From Pseudonocardia xinjiangensis (GTDB taxonomy: Bacteria > Actinomycetota > Actinomycetes > Mycobacteriales > Pseudonocardiaceae): a DNA stretch of 58,110 nt. The stretch is from assembly GCF_012911925.1 (NCBI RefSeq), contig NZ_JAAXKY010000028.1, positions 1 through 58,110 of the forward strand. The letters run 5' to 3'. Made by a program: the position numbers and the translations under genes. Below are positions 16,598-26,937 of this stretch, piece after piece (position 1 is the first letter of the stretch; every line of letters starts with the position of its first letter). The notes below the pieces were generated by a model that was not told where the DNA came from, ran no database searches, and was given only the letters and a program-made list of their open reading frames with translations.

Positions 16598-18736
16598 ATG
16601 TCCGAACTGTCCCGCAGAAACTTCCTCGCCGGTGCCGCGACCGTTGCCGGCGCCGCCGCCATCGGGGCCGCCCTTCCCGGTGTGAGCGCCGCCGCGACTC
16701 CCGCGGCGGCCAAACCAGGCAAGGCGCACGGCGACATCCGCGACATCAAGCACGTCGTCGTGATCATGCAGGAGAACCGCAGCTTCGACCACTACTTCGG
16801 CGCCCTCAAGGGGGTGCGGGGGTTCGGTGACCGCTCCACGATCCAGCTGCCGGGTGGCGCGTCCGTCTGGGAGCAGCCGAAGAAGCCCACGGCCGGGGCC
16901 GAGACCCAGTACCCGTGGCGGCTGAGCGGGGCGAAGTCCTGGAGCGGCGCCACCCCGCCGAGCGCCGAGCTCGGCGCGGCCAACTACGGCGGCACGAGCC
17001 ACGGATGGGCCGACCAGCACGGCGCCTGGAACGGCGGCCTCATGAACGGCTGGTACGACGCCAAGGGCGGCCCGACCACCCTCGGCTACCTGGACCGCAA
17101 GGACCTTCCCTTCCACTACGCACTGGCGGACGCCTACACGGTCGGCGACGCCTATCACTGCTCCGTGCTCAGCGCGACCGGCCCGAACCGCACCTACCTG
17201 TGGGGCGGGACGATCAATGCCGACAAGAAGCACGGCAGCTTCACCGCCAACGACGGCGGCGACGAGCGCGGCAAGTCCCTGCCCTGGGAGAGCTACGCCG
17301 AGACGCTCCAGAAGGCCGGCGTCAGCTGGCGGGTGTACCAGTGCGCCGACGACTACGGCGACAACGGCCTGGAGTACTTCGCCACCTTCGCCAAGCTCGA
17401 CCCCACCCAGGGGGGCACGGCCACTCCGGGCAACGTCTTCTACGACAACGGCGTGAAGAACGTCCCCGAGCCGGTGACCGGACTCGCGGGCAACGCCGAC
17501 AACATCAACGCCGCGATCCGCGCCGACGTGCTCAGCGGCGCGTTGCCGCAGGTCAGCTACGTCGTCAACAACCAGTTCTTCTCCGAGCACCCGGTGACGG
17601 CCCCGAGCAACGGCGCGTACTTCCTCCGCGGCCTCCTGGAGGCCCTCAACGCCGACCCGAGTGTTCTCGACTCGACCCTGGTGATCCTCAACTACGACGA
17701 GAACGACGGCCAGTTCGACCACGTGCCCCCACCCCTGCCTGCACCGGGGGAGGCGGACGAGTTCGTCTCCGTCGGCACCACCGCCGCCCTTCCGGTCGGC
17801 CTCGGGTTCCGGGTGCCGTTGATCCTCATGTCGCCCTGGACCCGCGGAGGTTTCGTGACCTCCGAGGTCTCCGACCACACCTCGGTCATCCAGTTCATCG
17901 AGAAGTGGACGACGGCCCTCGGCACACCGGCCATCTGCCCCAACATCAGCGACTGGCGCCGCAAGGTTTGCGGTGACCTCACCGGAGCCCTCGACTTCGC
18001 CTCGCCGGTCTACGGCCTGCCCGACCTGCCGGACACGGGGGAGCTCGTCCCCGAGACGAAGTACACCCCGCTGCCGGGCGACAACACGATGCCCACCCAG
18101 GAGCAGGGGACCAAACCGGCTCGCCCGCTGCCGTACCAGCCCAACGCCAACCTCACCGGCTTCGGCGCCGGTGTGGTGAACCTGGCGTTCAGCAACGACG
18201 CCCCGTTCGTCACGAAGGCGAGCCACTTCACCGTCCACGACAACAAGGGCGGCTTCCCGGCGCTCGCGCAGTACCCGGCGAAGTTCCCGGGCCAGTACAC
18301 CGTCGGCGCCAAGGAGACGGCCACCGGCACCGGCCCCGTCGGCTCATCCGGAGGCGACACCGCATACGACCTGACCATCACCGGCCCGAACCGGTTCCTG
18401 CGCCGCTTCATCGGCGACGTCGCCACTGCCGGCAAGGACCTGGTGGTGGAGGCGAGCTACTACGACGGCAAGTCGACCGCACGCCCGAAGCTGAAGCTGT
18501 GGTTGCGGAACAACGGCAACACGCCCGCGGAGTTCACCGTCACGCACAACCACTACATCTCCGACGGCCCGCAGAAGGTGAAGGTCGGCGCGCGCAGCAA
18601 GGAGGCGTGGGCGGTGAGCCCGCTGGGGGTCAGCGGCGGCTGGTACGACGTGACCGTCACGGCCGACACCGACGGCGCCTGGTCGCAGCGGTTCATCGGC
18701 CACCTGGAGACGGGCGAGGCCAGCATCACCGGCTGA
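16598..18736 (+). CDS. plcC: Tat-exported phospholipase C (phosphocholine-specific type)
   Basis: Cleaves phosphatidylcholine or related lipids outside the cell. The twin-arginine signal LSRRNFLAGAATVAG is followed by an alanine-rich segment. The catalytic entry motif HVVVIMQENRSFDHYFG lies near residue 49, then GWADQHGAWNGG, ILNYDENDGQFDHV and SDHTSVIQFIEKW as in bacterial acidic phospholipases/phosphatases. The C-terminal ~200 residues hold the beta-rich domains seen in Pseudomonas PlcN/H. The length, 712 residues, is normal. Translation may be gated by the hairpin covering its ribosome site. A strong hairpin lies just downstream. The exact head-group specificity cannot be read. Confidence 0.9.
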   Translation: MSELSRRNFLAGAATVAGAAAIGAALPGVSAAATPAAAKPGKAHGDIRDIKHVVVIMQENRSFDHYFGALKGVRGFGDRSTIQLPGGASVWEQPKKPTAGAETQYPWRLSGAKSWSGATPPSAELGAANYGGTSHGWADQHGAWNGGLMNGWYDAKGGPTTLGYLDRKDLPFHYALADAYTVGDAYHCSVLSATGPNRTYLWGGTINADKKHGSFTANDGGDERGKSLPWESYAETLQKAGVSWRVYQCADDYGDNGLEYFATFAKLDPTQGGTATPGNVFYDNGVKNVPEPVTGLAGNADNINAAIRADVLSGALPQVSYVVNNQFFSEHPVTAPSNGAYFLRGLLEALNADPSVLDSTLVILNYDENDGQFDHVPPPLPAPGEADEFVSVGTTAALPVGLGFRVPLILMSPWTRGGFVTSEVSDHTSVIQFIEKWTTALGTPAICPNISDWRRKVCGDLTGALDFASPVYGLPDLPDTGELVPETKYTPLPGDNTMPTQEQGTKPARPLPYQPNANLTGFGAGVVNLAFSNDAPFVTKASHFTVHDNKGGFPALAQYPAKFPGQYTVGAKETATGTGPVGSSGGDTAYDLTITGPNRFLRRFIGDVATAGKDLVVEASYYDGKSTARPKLKLWLRNNGNTPAEFTVTHNHYISDGPQKVKVGARSKEAWAVSPLGVSGGWYDVTVTADTDGAWSQRFIGHLETGEASITG

Positions 18737-18748
18737 GCCGGTCCGTAG

Positions 18749-18798
18749 CCCCGGACCGCGTCGCCGGGCTCGAAGCCCGAGTAGGTCGCGGTCCGGGG
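18749..18798. terminator. Strong bidirectional terminator
   Basis: CCCCGGACCGCG (18749-18760) and CGCGGTCCGGGG (18787-18798) form a 12-bp perfect stem; the loop holds a smaller hairpin (GGGCTCGAAGCCC, 18766-18778). It separates the convergent phospholipase and marR genes. Confidence 0.8.
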
Positions 18799-18824
18799 GA
18801 CGGCGCCGCGAGAGCGGGCCGGCG

Positions 18825-18855
18825 ACCGATAACTGTCATAACTTCGATTATCGGT
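18825..18855. repeat. AT-rich inverted repeat next to the marR 3' end
   Basis: ACCGATAA (18825-18832) and TTATCGGT (18848-18855) frame a 15-base AT-rich spacer, unusual for this GC-rich DNA. It lies between the terminator and marR. Possible operator or recombination remnant; nothing decides. Confidence 0.3.
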
Positions 18856-18862
18856 TGTCGAC

Positions 18863-19348
18863 TCAGGGGAGCGGTAGCCGGTTCTCGCGGCCGGCGTCGT
18901 GGTGGTCGTGGTGGTCCAACAGTCTGGACAGCAGCTCGGTCAACCGCTGTCGCTCCTCCTGCGACAGCGGAGCCAGCAGCTCGTCCTGGGATTCGGCCAG
19001 CTGCTTCTCCAGTTGCCACAGCTGCCGCTTGCCTGCGGCGGTCAGCGAGATGATGTTGCGACGCCGATCGGTGGGGTCCGAGGCGCGCTCGACCAGTTTG
19101 CGATCGGCGGCCTCGTTGATCGTCGCGACCATGTCGCTGACATGGATGCCGCTACGGCGGCCGAGCGCGGCCTGGCTGGCGGGGCCGAACTCCTCCAGTG
19201 TCGCCAGTAGCCGGTACTGGTAGCCGGTGGCCTGAAGGGAAGAGAACCCGTCGGCCACCAGGCGGTGTGCGTGACCGGCGGCCCGGGTGAGCAGCCAGCT
19301 GGGCAGGCTCTTCCAGCTGGCGGGCGTCTCCTCGGATGGGTTCTCCAT
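18863..19348 (-). CDS. MarR-family regulator
   Basis: A 161-residue winged-helix repressor. The recognition region reads AALGRRSGIHVSDMVATINEA and the wing carries the family signature DPTDRRRNIISLTAAGKR. A histidine run (DHHDHHD) near the C-terminus might bind metal but has no known meaning. It is divergent from the epoxide hydrolase, and the shared gap contains an inverted repeat, so it probably represses both itself and that enzyme. Confidence 0.92.
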   Translation of the reverse strand: MENPSEETPASWKSLPSWLLTRAAGHAHRLVADGFSSLQATGYQYRLLATLEEFGPASQAALGRRSGIHVSDMVATINEAADRKLVERASDPTDRRRNIISLTAAGKRQLWQLEKQLAESQDELLAPLSQEERQRLTELLSRLLDHHDHHDAGRENRLPLP

Positions 19349-19353
19349 GTGGT

Positions 19354-19420
19354 GAGTCTAACGAGTCGTTGGGTGCACCAATGACTGTGTTATCGTTCGT
19401 GGCACCAACGTTAGTGACTC
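19354..19420. promoter_or_regulatory. Inverted repeats in the marR / epoxide hydrolase control region
   Basis: GAGTC-N8-CGTTGG on the left (19354-19372) is mirrored by CCAACG-N5-GACTC on the right (19405-19420), and a near-palindrome TTGGGTGCACCAA (19369-19381) lies inside. These are candidate MarR operators covering both divergent promoters. Confidence 0.5.
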
Positions 19421-19461
19421 AAACGTTTGGGGCCTGAACGAATCTCCCTGGAGCCGAGACC

Positions 19462-20568
19462 ATGATCGAGCCATTCCACATCGACATCCCCCAGGCCGAC
19501 CTCGACGACCTGACCGACCGGCTCTCCCGCACCCGTTGGCCCAACGAGGTCGCCGACGCCGGGTGGGACTACGGCTTCCCGCTGGCGCGGCTCAAGGAAC
19601 TGGCCGAGTACTGGCGCACCGGCTACGACTGGCGCGAGCACGAGGCAATGCTCAACGAGCTGCCGCACTTCACCACCGAGATCGAGGGCCAGAACATCCA
19701 CTTCGTCCACGTCCGGTCTGCGGAACCGGACGCGCTCGCGCTGATCCTCACCCACGGCTGGCCCGGTTCGTTCCTGGAGTTCCTCGACGTGATCGAGCCA
19801 CTGTCGCGCGACTTCCACCTGGTGATTCCGTCCATCCCGGGTTACGGCTTCTCCGGGCCAACCGACGAGCGCGGCTGGGACATCGTCCGGGTCGCGCGGG
19901 CCTGGGCCGAGCTCATGCGCCGCCTCGGGTACGAGCGCTACGGCGCGCAGGGCGGCGACTTCGGCTCGGGCATCTCGCTGGCGCTCGGCGCGATGGCACC
20001 CGAGCAGGTCGTCGGGGTGCACGTCAACTACCTGCCGACCCGGCCGGTCCCGGAGGCCGACATCGAACTGTCCGAAACGGATGAAGCCCGGTTGGACAAG
20101 ATCCGGCAGCTGATGGCGAATCGTCCGCCGTACCAGGCTCTGCAGGCCCTCACCCCGCAGACCATCGGCTACGCGTTGACCGACTCGCCGGTGGGCCAGC
20201 TGGCCTGGATCGCCGAGCGCTTCGCACAGTGGACGGACCCACGCTCGCCGATCAGCGACGAGCGGATGCTCACCGACATCTCGCTGTACTGGCTGACCGC
20301 CACCGCGGCCTCCTCCGCGCGGCTGCACCACGCCGCTCCGCGGCGGGTCGAGCCGTGCCCGGTGCCGGTTGGCGTGGCGGTGTTCGCCCACGACATCACA
20401 CAGTCGGTACGACCGCTGGCCGAGCGGCTGTACGACATCAGGCACTGGTCGGAGTTCGAGCGCGGCGGCCACTTCGCCGCGATGGAGGTGCCGGAGCTGC
20501 TTGCCGAGGACGTCCGGGACTTCTTCCTCACCCGTCTCGCGTACGACGACCGGGTCGCCACCGGCTGA
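19462..20568 (+). CDS. Epoxide hydrolase, alpha/beta-hydrolase with EHN domain
   Basis: Opens epoxides to diols through an aspartyl ester. The 368-residue protein has the N-terminal epoxide-hydrolase domain (FHIDIPQADLDDLTDRLSRT), the oxyanion motif HGWPGS (residues 98-103), nucleophile Asp166 in GAQGGDFGSG, and a terminal His337 in GGHFAAME. It stands in a regulated pair with the divergent MarR, which suggests detoxification of an aromatic or epoxide ligand sensed by that regulator. The ATG follows CCTGGAGCCGAGA. Confidence 0.92.
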   Translation: MIEPFHIDIPQADLDDLTDRLSRTRWPNEVADAGWDYGFPLARLKELAEYWRTGYDWREHEAMLNELPHFTTEIEGQNIHFVHVRSAEPDALALILTHGWPGSFLEFLDVIEPLSRDFHLVIPSIPGYGFSGPTDERGWDIVRVARAWAELMRRLGYERYGAQGGDFGSGISLALGAMAPEQVVGVHVNYLPTRPVPEADIELSETDEARLDKIRQLMANRPPYQALQALTPQTIGYALTDSPVGQLAWIAERFAQWTDPRSPISDERMLTDISLYWLTATAASSARLHHAAPRRVEPCPVPVGVAVFAHDITQSVRPLAERLYDIRHWSEFERGGHFAAMEVPELLAEDVRDFFLTRLAYDDRVATG

Positions 20569-20642
20569 GAGACACGGCCGGCCGCGAACCGGAGAGCTCG
20601 GCAACCCCGCACCGGACCATGTCGGCTGCGGGGATCCGGGAC

Positions 20643-20855
20643 TCAGCGGCCCCGGCCGGTGCGCTCCTGCAGTTCGTCGATCCGCTTCGAGGCATCTGCC
20701 TTGGACAGATCGTCGGGCGGCGCCTGCTCGCCGGCTTCCTGCGCGAGCGTCTGCAGGTAGGACTTCTGGGCGCCCGTCATCGGCTCGTCACCCGTGGTCC
20801 AGTCGTCCGGGTCCTTCGCTGCGGTGGGGTCCGCCGCCGTGTTGTTGTCAACCAT
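20643..20855 (-). CDS. DUF3072 small protein
   Basis: A 70-residue hydrophilic protein matching the DUF3072 pattern: DPDDWTTGDEPMTGAQKSYL followed by LAQEAGE and the helical KADASKRIDELQERTGRG end. Function unknown; such proteins are common and short in actinomycetes. ATG 20855 begins the conserved part. It is convergent with the epoxide hydrolase gene. Confidence 0.8.
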   Translation of the reverse strand: MVDNNTAADPTAAKDPDDWTTGDEPMTGAQKSYLQTLAQEAGEQAPPDDLSKADASKRIDELQERTGRGR

Positions 20856-20993
20856 GGATCGAACATATCTTCGAACCCCGACACTCGCCAGCGGAGGCTC
20901 GACGGGTGGTCCACACCCTCCGACCGGGTGTCGCACCGATGCCGCGCAGCTCAGGTGCGTGCACTCCCCCACGTCTCACGGCACTCTGAGCAC

Positions 20994-21191
20994 GTGCCCC
21001 GTGGCGAGCGTGACGGCGTGCCCGACTCCGCGCGGGTCGCCGCCTCGCTGCGCGCCATCCTGGCCGCCGTCGACGCCGGAGAGGTGGCGGCCGACGACGC
21101 CCAGCGGGCCCACCTCGCCGGCGCGGCCGAGGTCCTGGAGGCACTGGCCACTCCCCCGGCCCCCGATCGGCCCCCCAGGGATTTACGTTAA
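20994..21191 (+). CDS. Small hypothetical protein
   Basis: A 65-residue frame starting GTG whose codons nearly all end in G or C until the last few, which is the coding signature here. The central part (SARVAASLRAILAAVDAGEVAADD) predicts amphipathic helices. No family was recognised. The stop lies inside the AT-rich repeat before the recombinase. It fills most of the otherwise empty 20856-21218 gap. No good ribosome site is seen, so it may be leaderless or spurious. Confidence 0.5.
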   Translation: MPRGERDGVPDSARVAASLRAILAAVDAGEVAADDAQRAHLAGAAEVLEALATPPAPDRPPRDLR

Positions 21192-21209
21192 AGGCCCATA
21201 TCTCGTAAA
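21182..21209. promoter_or_regulatory. Inverted repeat at the recombinase promoter
   Basis: TTTACG (21182-21187) and CGTAAA (21204-21209) are mirrored around an AT-rich spacer, 10 bases before the recombinase start. It could be a recombinase-binding site or a crossover site, as seen near other resolvases, or an operator. Confidence 0.35.
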
Positions 21210-21218
21210 GTCTGGGGC

Positions 21219-22091
21219 GTGACCAGTCCCCGCCGCACCCGCCGCGCGCGCTCCGTCCACGACCCCCGGGTGATCGCATACCAGCGGGTGAGCACGGAGC
21301 AGCAGGCCGAGTCCGGCGGCGGCCTCGACGCGCAGCACAGGGCGATCGAGGCCGAGATCGCCCGCCGTGGCTGGACCAGGGTGGAGTGGGTCGTCGACCC
21401 TGCCTGGTCGGGCAAGGACCTCGACCGGCCCGAGCTGGACGCCGCGCTCGCCCGGCTCGCCGCCGGCGACGCCGACGTGCTGATCGCGTCCAAGCTCGAT
21501 CGGATCTCCCGATCGGTGCACGACTTCTCCGGGTTGCTCGACCGCGCCTCCCGGCAGGGCTGGCAGCTCGTGTGTCTCGACGTCGACGTGGACACCTCCA
21601 CCCCGTCGGGTGAGCTGGTGGCGCACATGGTCGCCAGCACGGCGCAGTACGAACGCCGCGTGATCTCGCAGCGGACGAAGGATGCGCTTGCGGCGAAGCG
21701 CGCCGCCGGGGTGCGGCTCGGACGCCCGGCGGTGGTGCCGGAGCGTGTGGTCCGCCGCGTGCTCGGCGAGCGGGCCGCGGGGTCGACGCTCCGTGCGATC
21801 GCGGAGGGCCTGACCGCCGACGGGGAGCCGACCGCCCGTGGCGGGGCGGTGTGGTCGACCAGCAGTGTGCAGGCGGTGCTCGGCGGGCAGGACGGCATGC
21901 GGCTGCGCTGGGTCACGGCCCGCGAGGTGCGGCTCGGCGTGGTGCACGCCCTCGACATGGTGACGAACACGCCGGCGCATCCGATCGAGTCGGAGTGGGC
22001 GCCCCAGCCCGGCACGACGTGGCGGGAGCTGGTGCCGGACGGGCGGTGCGAGCGCTGCGAGCAGCTCGTCCGGGGTGCATCGGGCGAGTAG
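21219..22091 (+). CDS. Serine recombinase (resolvase/invertase family)
   Basis: A 290-residue site-specific recombinase. The catalytic Ser25 lies in IAYQRVSTEQQAES, with the arginine-containing segment IASKLDRISRSVHDF and the E-helix region YERRVISQRTKDALAAKR. After the ~150-residue catalytic domain comes a DNA-binding part with VWSTSSVQAVLGG, and then an odd C-terminal tail ending in CERCEQLV, a possible half zinc site. It is longer than simple resolvases (~185) and shorter than large integrases (~450). It sits next to the plant-type reductoisomerase, and no intact transposon ends were seen. Confidence 0.88.
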   Translation: MTSPRRTRRARSVHDPRVIAYQRVSTEQQAESGGGLDAQHRAIEAEIARRGWTRVEWVVDPAWSGKDLDRPELDAALARLAAGDADVLIASKLDRISRSVHDFSGLLDRASRQGWQLVCLDVDVDTSTPSGELVAHMVASTAQYERRVISQRTKDALAAKRAAGVRLGRPAVVPERVVRRVLGERAAGSTLRAIAEGLTADGEPTARGGAVWSTSSVQAVLGGQDGMRLRWVTAREVRLGVVHALDMVTNTPAHPIESEWAPQPGTTWRELVPDGRCERCEQLVRGASGE

Positions 22092-22100
22092 GTCGCCGCC

Positions 22101-22130
22101 CCGGCCCGGCTCCCGCGGGAGCCGGGCCGG
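22101..22130. terminator. 30-bp perfect palindrome, bidirectional terminator
   Basis: The 15 bases at 22101-22115 are the exact reverse complement of 22116-22130 (arm CCGGCCCGGCTCCCG). It lies between the convergent recombinase and ketol-acid reductoisomerase genes. Confidence 0.75.
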
Positions 22131-22137
22131 GAACGCG

Positions 22138-23628
<1,491 letters not shown>

Positions 23629-23874
23629 TCATCAGATCATTTGCCCGGTTCGCGCTCGGCCCGATGGCACAGTCGACGACCCCGCGGTACAGGTGAACGG
23701 TTTCATTATGCCGAGCCCGACAGAGTCGTTGTGATCGGCATCAAAGACGTCGGGTCCGGATTGTCGAAAATGTGCGCACTGGCCCCGCTGCCAATTCCCG
23801 AGGGCTCGACCCGGCAGAGGGGGCGGCTGGGGCCGGCAGCGGTGGTTCGAAACATGGGACGTTAGGATGGCTTG

Positions 23875-24558
23875 ATGGGCTTGTCCGCCGTGCGTACCGG
23901 AAGGCTGTGCGATGAGGTCGTCGCACAGTTCGAAGAGCTGATCGAGAGCGGTGAGTGGCCACTCGGGTCGAAGATCCCGCCCGAGCCGGAACTGGTCGCG
24001 GCACTGGGAGTCGGCCGCAACACGGTGCGGGAGGCCGTCCGGGCCCTCGAGCACACCGGACTCTTGGAACCCCGGCGGGGTGACGGCACCTATGTCCGCG
24101 CCACGAGCGGCCTGCGTGCCGCCATCGTGCGCCGGGCCCGGCGCTCCACGGTGCTCGACGTGCTCGCGGTCAGAATGAGCCTGGAGAGGGACGCCGCCGC
24201 CACGGCCGCCGTCCGGCGTACCGACGCGGACATCACCGCCATCCGCACCGCCGCGGCAGCCCGCCGGGCCTCGTGCGACGGTGGTGACCGGGCCGCGTTC
24301 GTCGCCGCGGACCTCGCCTTCCACCACGCGGTGATCGCCGCGACCGGAAACCCCGTGCTCATCGACCTCTACACCGGGCTGACCGACGCACTGCAGCACA
24401 CGGTGGCCACGGTCGACGAGCTCGATGACGACCCGGCGGCCTTCCCCGGCCACGACGAGCTCGCGGCGGCGGTCATCGCGGGCGACCCGGTCGCGGCGCG
24501 CACGGCAGCGGAGAGCTACCTCGACGCCGCACGCCGCCTCGTCGAGGGAAGCCGGTGA
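23875..24558 (+). CDS. GntR/FadR-family regulator (FCD domain)
   Basis: A 227-residue regulator with an N-terminal winged helix (LGSKIPPEPELVAALGVGRN, VREAVRALEHTGLLE, GDGTYVRA) and an all-helical FCD ligand domain whose metal-binding residues fit FHHAVIAATGN and the late His in FPGHDEL. The ATG at 23875 has TAGGATGG upstream. Its stop overlaps the next start (GTGA), so it most likely controls the following transporter, perhaps in response to its substrate. Confidence 0.92.
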   Translation: MGLSAVRTGRLCDEVVAQFEELIESGEWPLGSKIPPEPELVAALGVGRNTVREAVRALEHTGLLEPRRGDGTYVRATSGLRAAIVRRARRSTVLDVLAVRMSLERDAAATAAVRRTDADITAIRTAAAARRASCDGGDRAAFVAADLAFHHAVIAATGNPVLIDLYTGLTDALQHTVATVDELDDDPAAFPGHDELAAAVIAGDPVAARTAAESYLDAARRLVEGSR

Positions 24559-25772
24559 GCGCCGACGTCACCGCCACGGCAGCCGACGTCGGCCGCTCGT
24601 CGCGCCTGCCCGCGTGGTGGATCGGCCTCACGATCGTGCTGGTCGCGGCCAACCTGCGGCCCGCGGTCGTCGGCGTCGCGCCCGTACTGGCCCAGATCAC
24701 GGCGAGCGAGGGTCTCTCCGGTACGGCTGCCGGGGTACTGACCGCGTTGCCGGTGCTCTGCTTCGGCCTGCTCGCGCCGGCCGCTCCCCGCCTGGCCCGG
24801 CGGTTCGGCATCGAGCGCACGGTGCTCGGTGCGCTGGTGCTGCTCTGTGTCAGCTTCGCGGTCCGGTCCGCGGGTTCGGTCGTCCTGCTCTTCGTCGGCA
24901 CCCTGCTGGCCGGGTCCGCCATCGCCATCGGGAACGTGCTGCTCCCGGCCCTGATCAAGCGGGACTTCTCCCACCGCACCGGCGTCATGACGGGGCTGTA
25001 CACGATGGCGATCTCCGCGGGTGGCGCGCTCGCCGCGGGCATCACCGTTCCGGTGGCCACCGCGGCAGGTCTCGACTGGCGTGGGGCACTCGCCATCTGG
25101 GGACTGTTCGCGCTGCTCGCGCTGGTGTTCTGGCTACCCCGGGTACGGGGTGGCAACGGCATCGGCCGAACCGGCGGCGTGCGGATCACCGGGCTCTGGC
25201 GCGACGCGGTCGCCTGGCAGGTCACCGCGTTCATGGGGCTCCAGTCGCTCGGTTACTACGCCGTGTCGGCGTGGATTCCCGCCGTGTTCGCCGGCCGCGG
25301 GTTCGATCCGGAGGCAGCGGGGTGGCTGCTGTCGCTGGGGAGCTTCGTCGGGATCGCCGGCTCGATGGCGGCGCCGATGCTGGCCACCCGGTTCCGGAGC
25401 CAGCGGCTGGTCGCCGCCGGCCTGACGGCGGTCTCGGCGCTCGGCCTGCTCGGGGTGATCGCGGTGCCCGGGGCCGAGGTCGTCTCGATGGCGCTGCTCG
25501 GGTTCGGGCAGGGCGCGGCGATCGGGCTCGCACTGACGCTGGTGGCGCTGCGCTCCCCCGACGCCCCGCACGCCTCGCAGCTGTCCGGGATGGCGCAGAG
25601 CGTCGGATACGTCGTGGCCGCGATGGGACCGTTCCTGGTGGGAGCGGTGCACGACGCCACGGGGTCGTGGACGGTTCCCCTCCTGTTGCTGCTCGTCCTG
25701 TTCGTGCCGCAGGGCATCGCCGGCGTGCTGGCCGGCCGCGAGCGGTGGGTGGGGTCGGCGACCGCTCCCTGA
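24555..25772 (+). CDS. MFS transporter, CynX/NimT-like
   Basis: A 405-residue transporter with about 12 hydrophobic segments. NLRPAVVGVAPVLAQI in the first helix and GNVLLPALIKRDF in the middle are typical of the CynX (cyanate / 2-nitroimidazole) group. Substrate unknown. The GTG start overlaps the GntR gene stop, so the two are one operon. Confidence 0.88.
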   Translation: MSADVTATAADVGRSSRLPAWWIGLTIVLVAANLRPAVVGVAPVLAQITASEGLSGTAAGVLTALPVLCFGLLAPAAPRLARRFGIERTVLGALVLLCVSFAVRSAGSVVLLFVGTLLAGSAIAIGNVLLPALIKRDFSHRTGVMTGLYTMAISAGGALAAGITVPVATAAGLDWRGALAIWGLFALLALVFWLPRVRGGNGIGRTGGVRITGLWRDAVAWQVTAFMGLQSLGYYAVSAWIPAVFAGRGFDPEAAGWLLSLGSFVGIAGSMAAPMLATRFRSQRLVAAGLTAVSALGLLGVIAVPGAEVVSMALLGFGQGAAIGLALTLVALRSPDAPHASQLSGMAQSVGYVVAAMGPFLVGAVHDATGSWTVPLLLLLVLFVPQGIAGVLAGRERWVGSATAP

Positions 25773-25872
25773 TCGATACCGGGCGATTCGACCCGTGGCG
25801 CGGTTGTTTTGTCGGTATCGACCCCTACTCTGCCGGGCGGGTGTGGTTGTGCGCCCGAGGAGAGGGGACCCG

Positions 25873-26937
25873 ATGACCGATCTCGCCACCGCCGATGCCG
25901 TCCCGCCCACCACGTGGGAGCAGCATCGGGTCGAGCTCACGGCGTACTGCTACCGGATGCTCGGGTCGTCGGCCGACGCCGAGGACGCCGTCCAGGACAC
26001 GATGGTGCGGGCGTGGCGCTCGTTCGACCGCTTCGAGGGCCGTTCCTCGGTGCGCTCGTGGCTGTACAAGATCGCCACCAACGTCTGCCTCACGATGCTC
26101 GACGGTCGCAAGCGGCGGGCCCGGCCGATGGACTTCGGGCCTGCGGGGTCGGCCGAAGCGCCGGTCAAGGAGCCGACCAACGAGATCTCCTGGCTCGAGC
26201 CCATCCCGGACGCCCGGGTCCTGCCCACCGAGGCCGACCCGGCGGAGCTGGCGGTGTCCCGGGAGTCGGTCCGGCTCGCGTTCGTCGCCGCGCTGCAGCA
26301 CCTGCCGGCGCGCCAGCGCGCGGTGCTGATCCTGCGCGAGGTGCTGCAGTGGAAGGCGTCCGAGGTCGCCGAGCTGCTCGGCACCACCGTCGCCTCGGTC
26401 AACAGCGCGCTCCAGCGGGCCAGGGCCACCTTGGCCGAGCACAACCTCGACCGGTCCGCGGCCGTCGACGAGATGGACGACGACCATCGCGCGCTGCTGT
26501 CGCGCTATGCCGAGGCGTTCGAGCGGTACGACATCAGCGCCCTGGTCTCGCTGCTGCACGAGGACGCCATCCTCAACATGCCCCCCTACAACCTGTGGTT
26601 GCAGGGCCCCGAGGAGATCAGCACGTGGTTCACCGGGCACGGCGCCGGCTGCGCCGGTTCCCGGCTGGTGCCGCTCGCGGCCAACGGACAGCCCGCCTTC
26701 GGCCAGTACCGGCGCGATCCCGATGAGGACGGCTACTACGCGTGGGCCGTGCAGGTACTGGAGTTCCTCCAGGGCCGGATCAGCGGTTACAGCTCGTTCC
26801 TCGACGTGGAGACGCTGTTCCCGATGTTCGGGCTCCCGCTGCGGCTCGACGCGGCAGGCGAGCCGGTGCCGGCCGCGTCCCCAGCGGCGGAGCCTCCGGC
26901 CCCGGTCAGCGTTCCGCCGAGCGGGCCCACAGGTTGA
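25873..26937 (+). CDS. sigG: ECF sigma factor with SnoaL-like domain (SigG type)
   Basis: A 354-residue extracytoplasmic-function sigma factor. Region 2 is YRMLGSSADAEDAVQDTMVR through SVRSWLYKIATNVCL; region 4 is LPARQRAVLILREVLQWK plus a helix-turn-helix SEVAELLGTTVASVNSALQR. A SnoaL-like domain follows (YAEAFERYDISALVSLLHED), and a Pro/Ala-rich tail ends the protein. The fusion is that of mycobacterial SigG; no anti-sigma gene adjoins, so the SnoaL domain probably does the control. AGGAGAGGGG precedes the ATG. Its 3' end overlaps the convergent reductase gene by 32 bases. Confidence 0.9.
   Translation: MTDLATADAVPPTTWEQHRVELTAYCYRMLGSSADAEDAVQDTMVRAWRSFDRFEGRSSVRSWLYKIATNVCLTMLDGRKRRARPMDFGPAGSAEAPVKEPTNEISWLEPIPDARVLPTEADPAELAVSRESVRLAFVAALQHLPARQRAVLILREVLQWKASEVAELLGTTVASVNSALQRARATLAEHNLDRSAAVDEMDDDHRALLSRYAEAFERYDISALVSLLHEDAILNMPPYNLWLQGPEEISTWFTGHGAGCAGSRLVPLAANGQPAFGQYRRDPDEDGYYAWAVQVLEFLQGRISGYSSFLDVETLFPMFGLPLRLDAAGEPVPAASPAAEPPAPVSVPPSGPTG

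Noticed and set aside
18833..18850. Resemblance of the inverted repeat to a loxP half-site (ATAACTTCG)
   Set aside because: Only one half-site-like stretch, wrong spacer, no Cre-type recombinase in the window; treated as chance.
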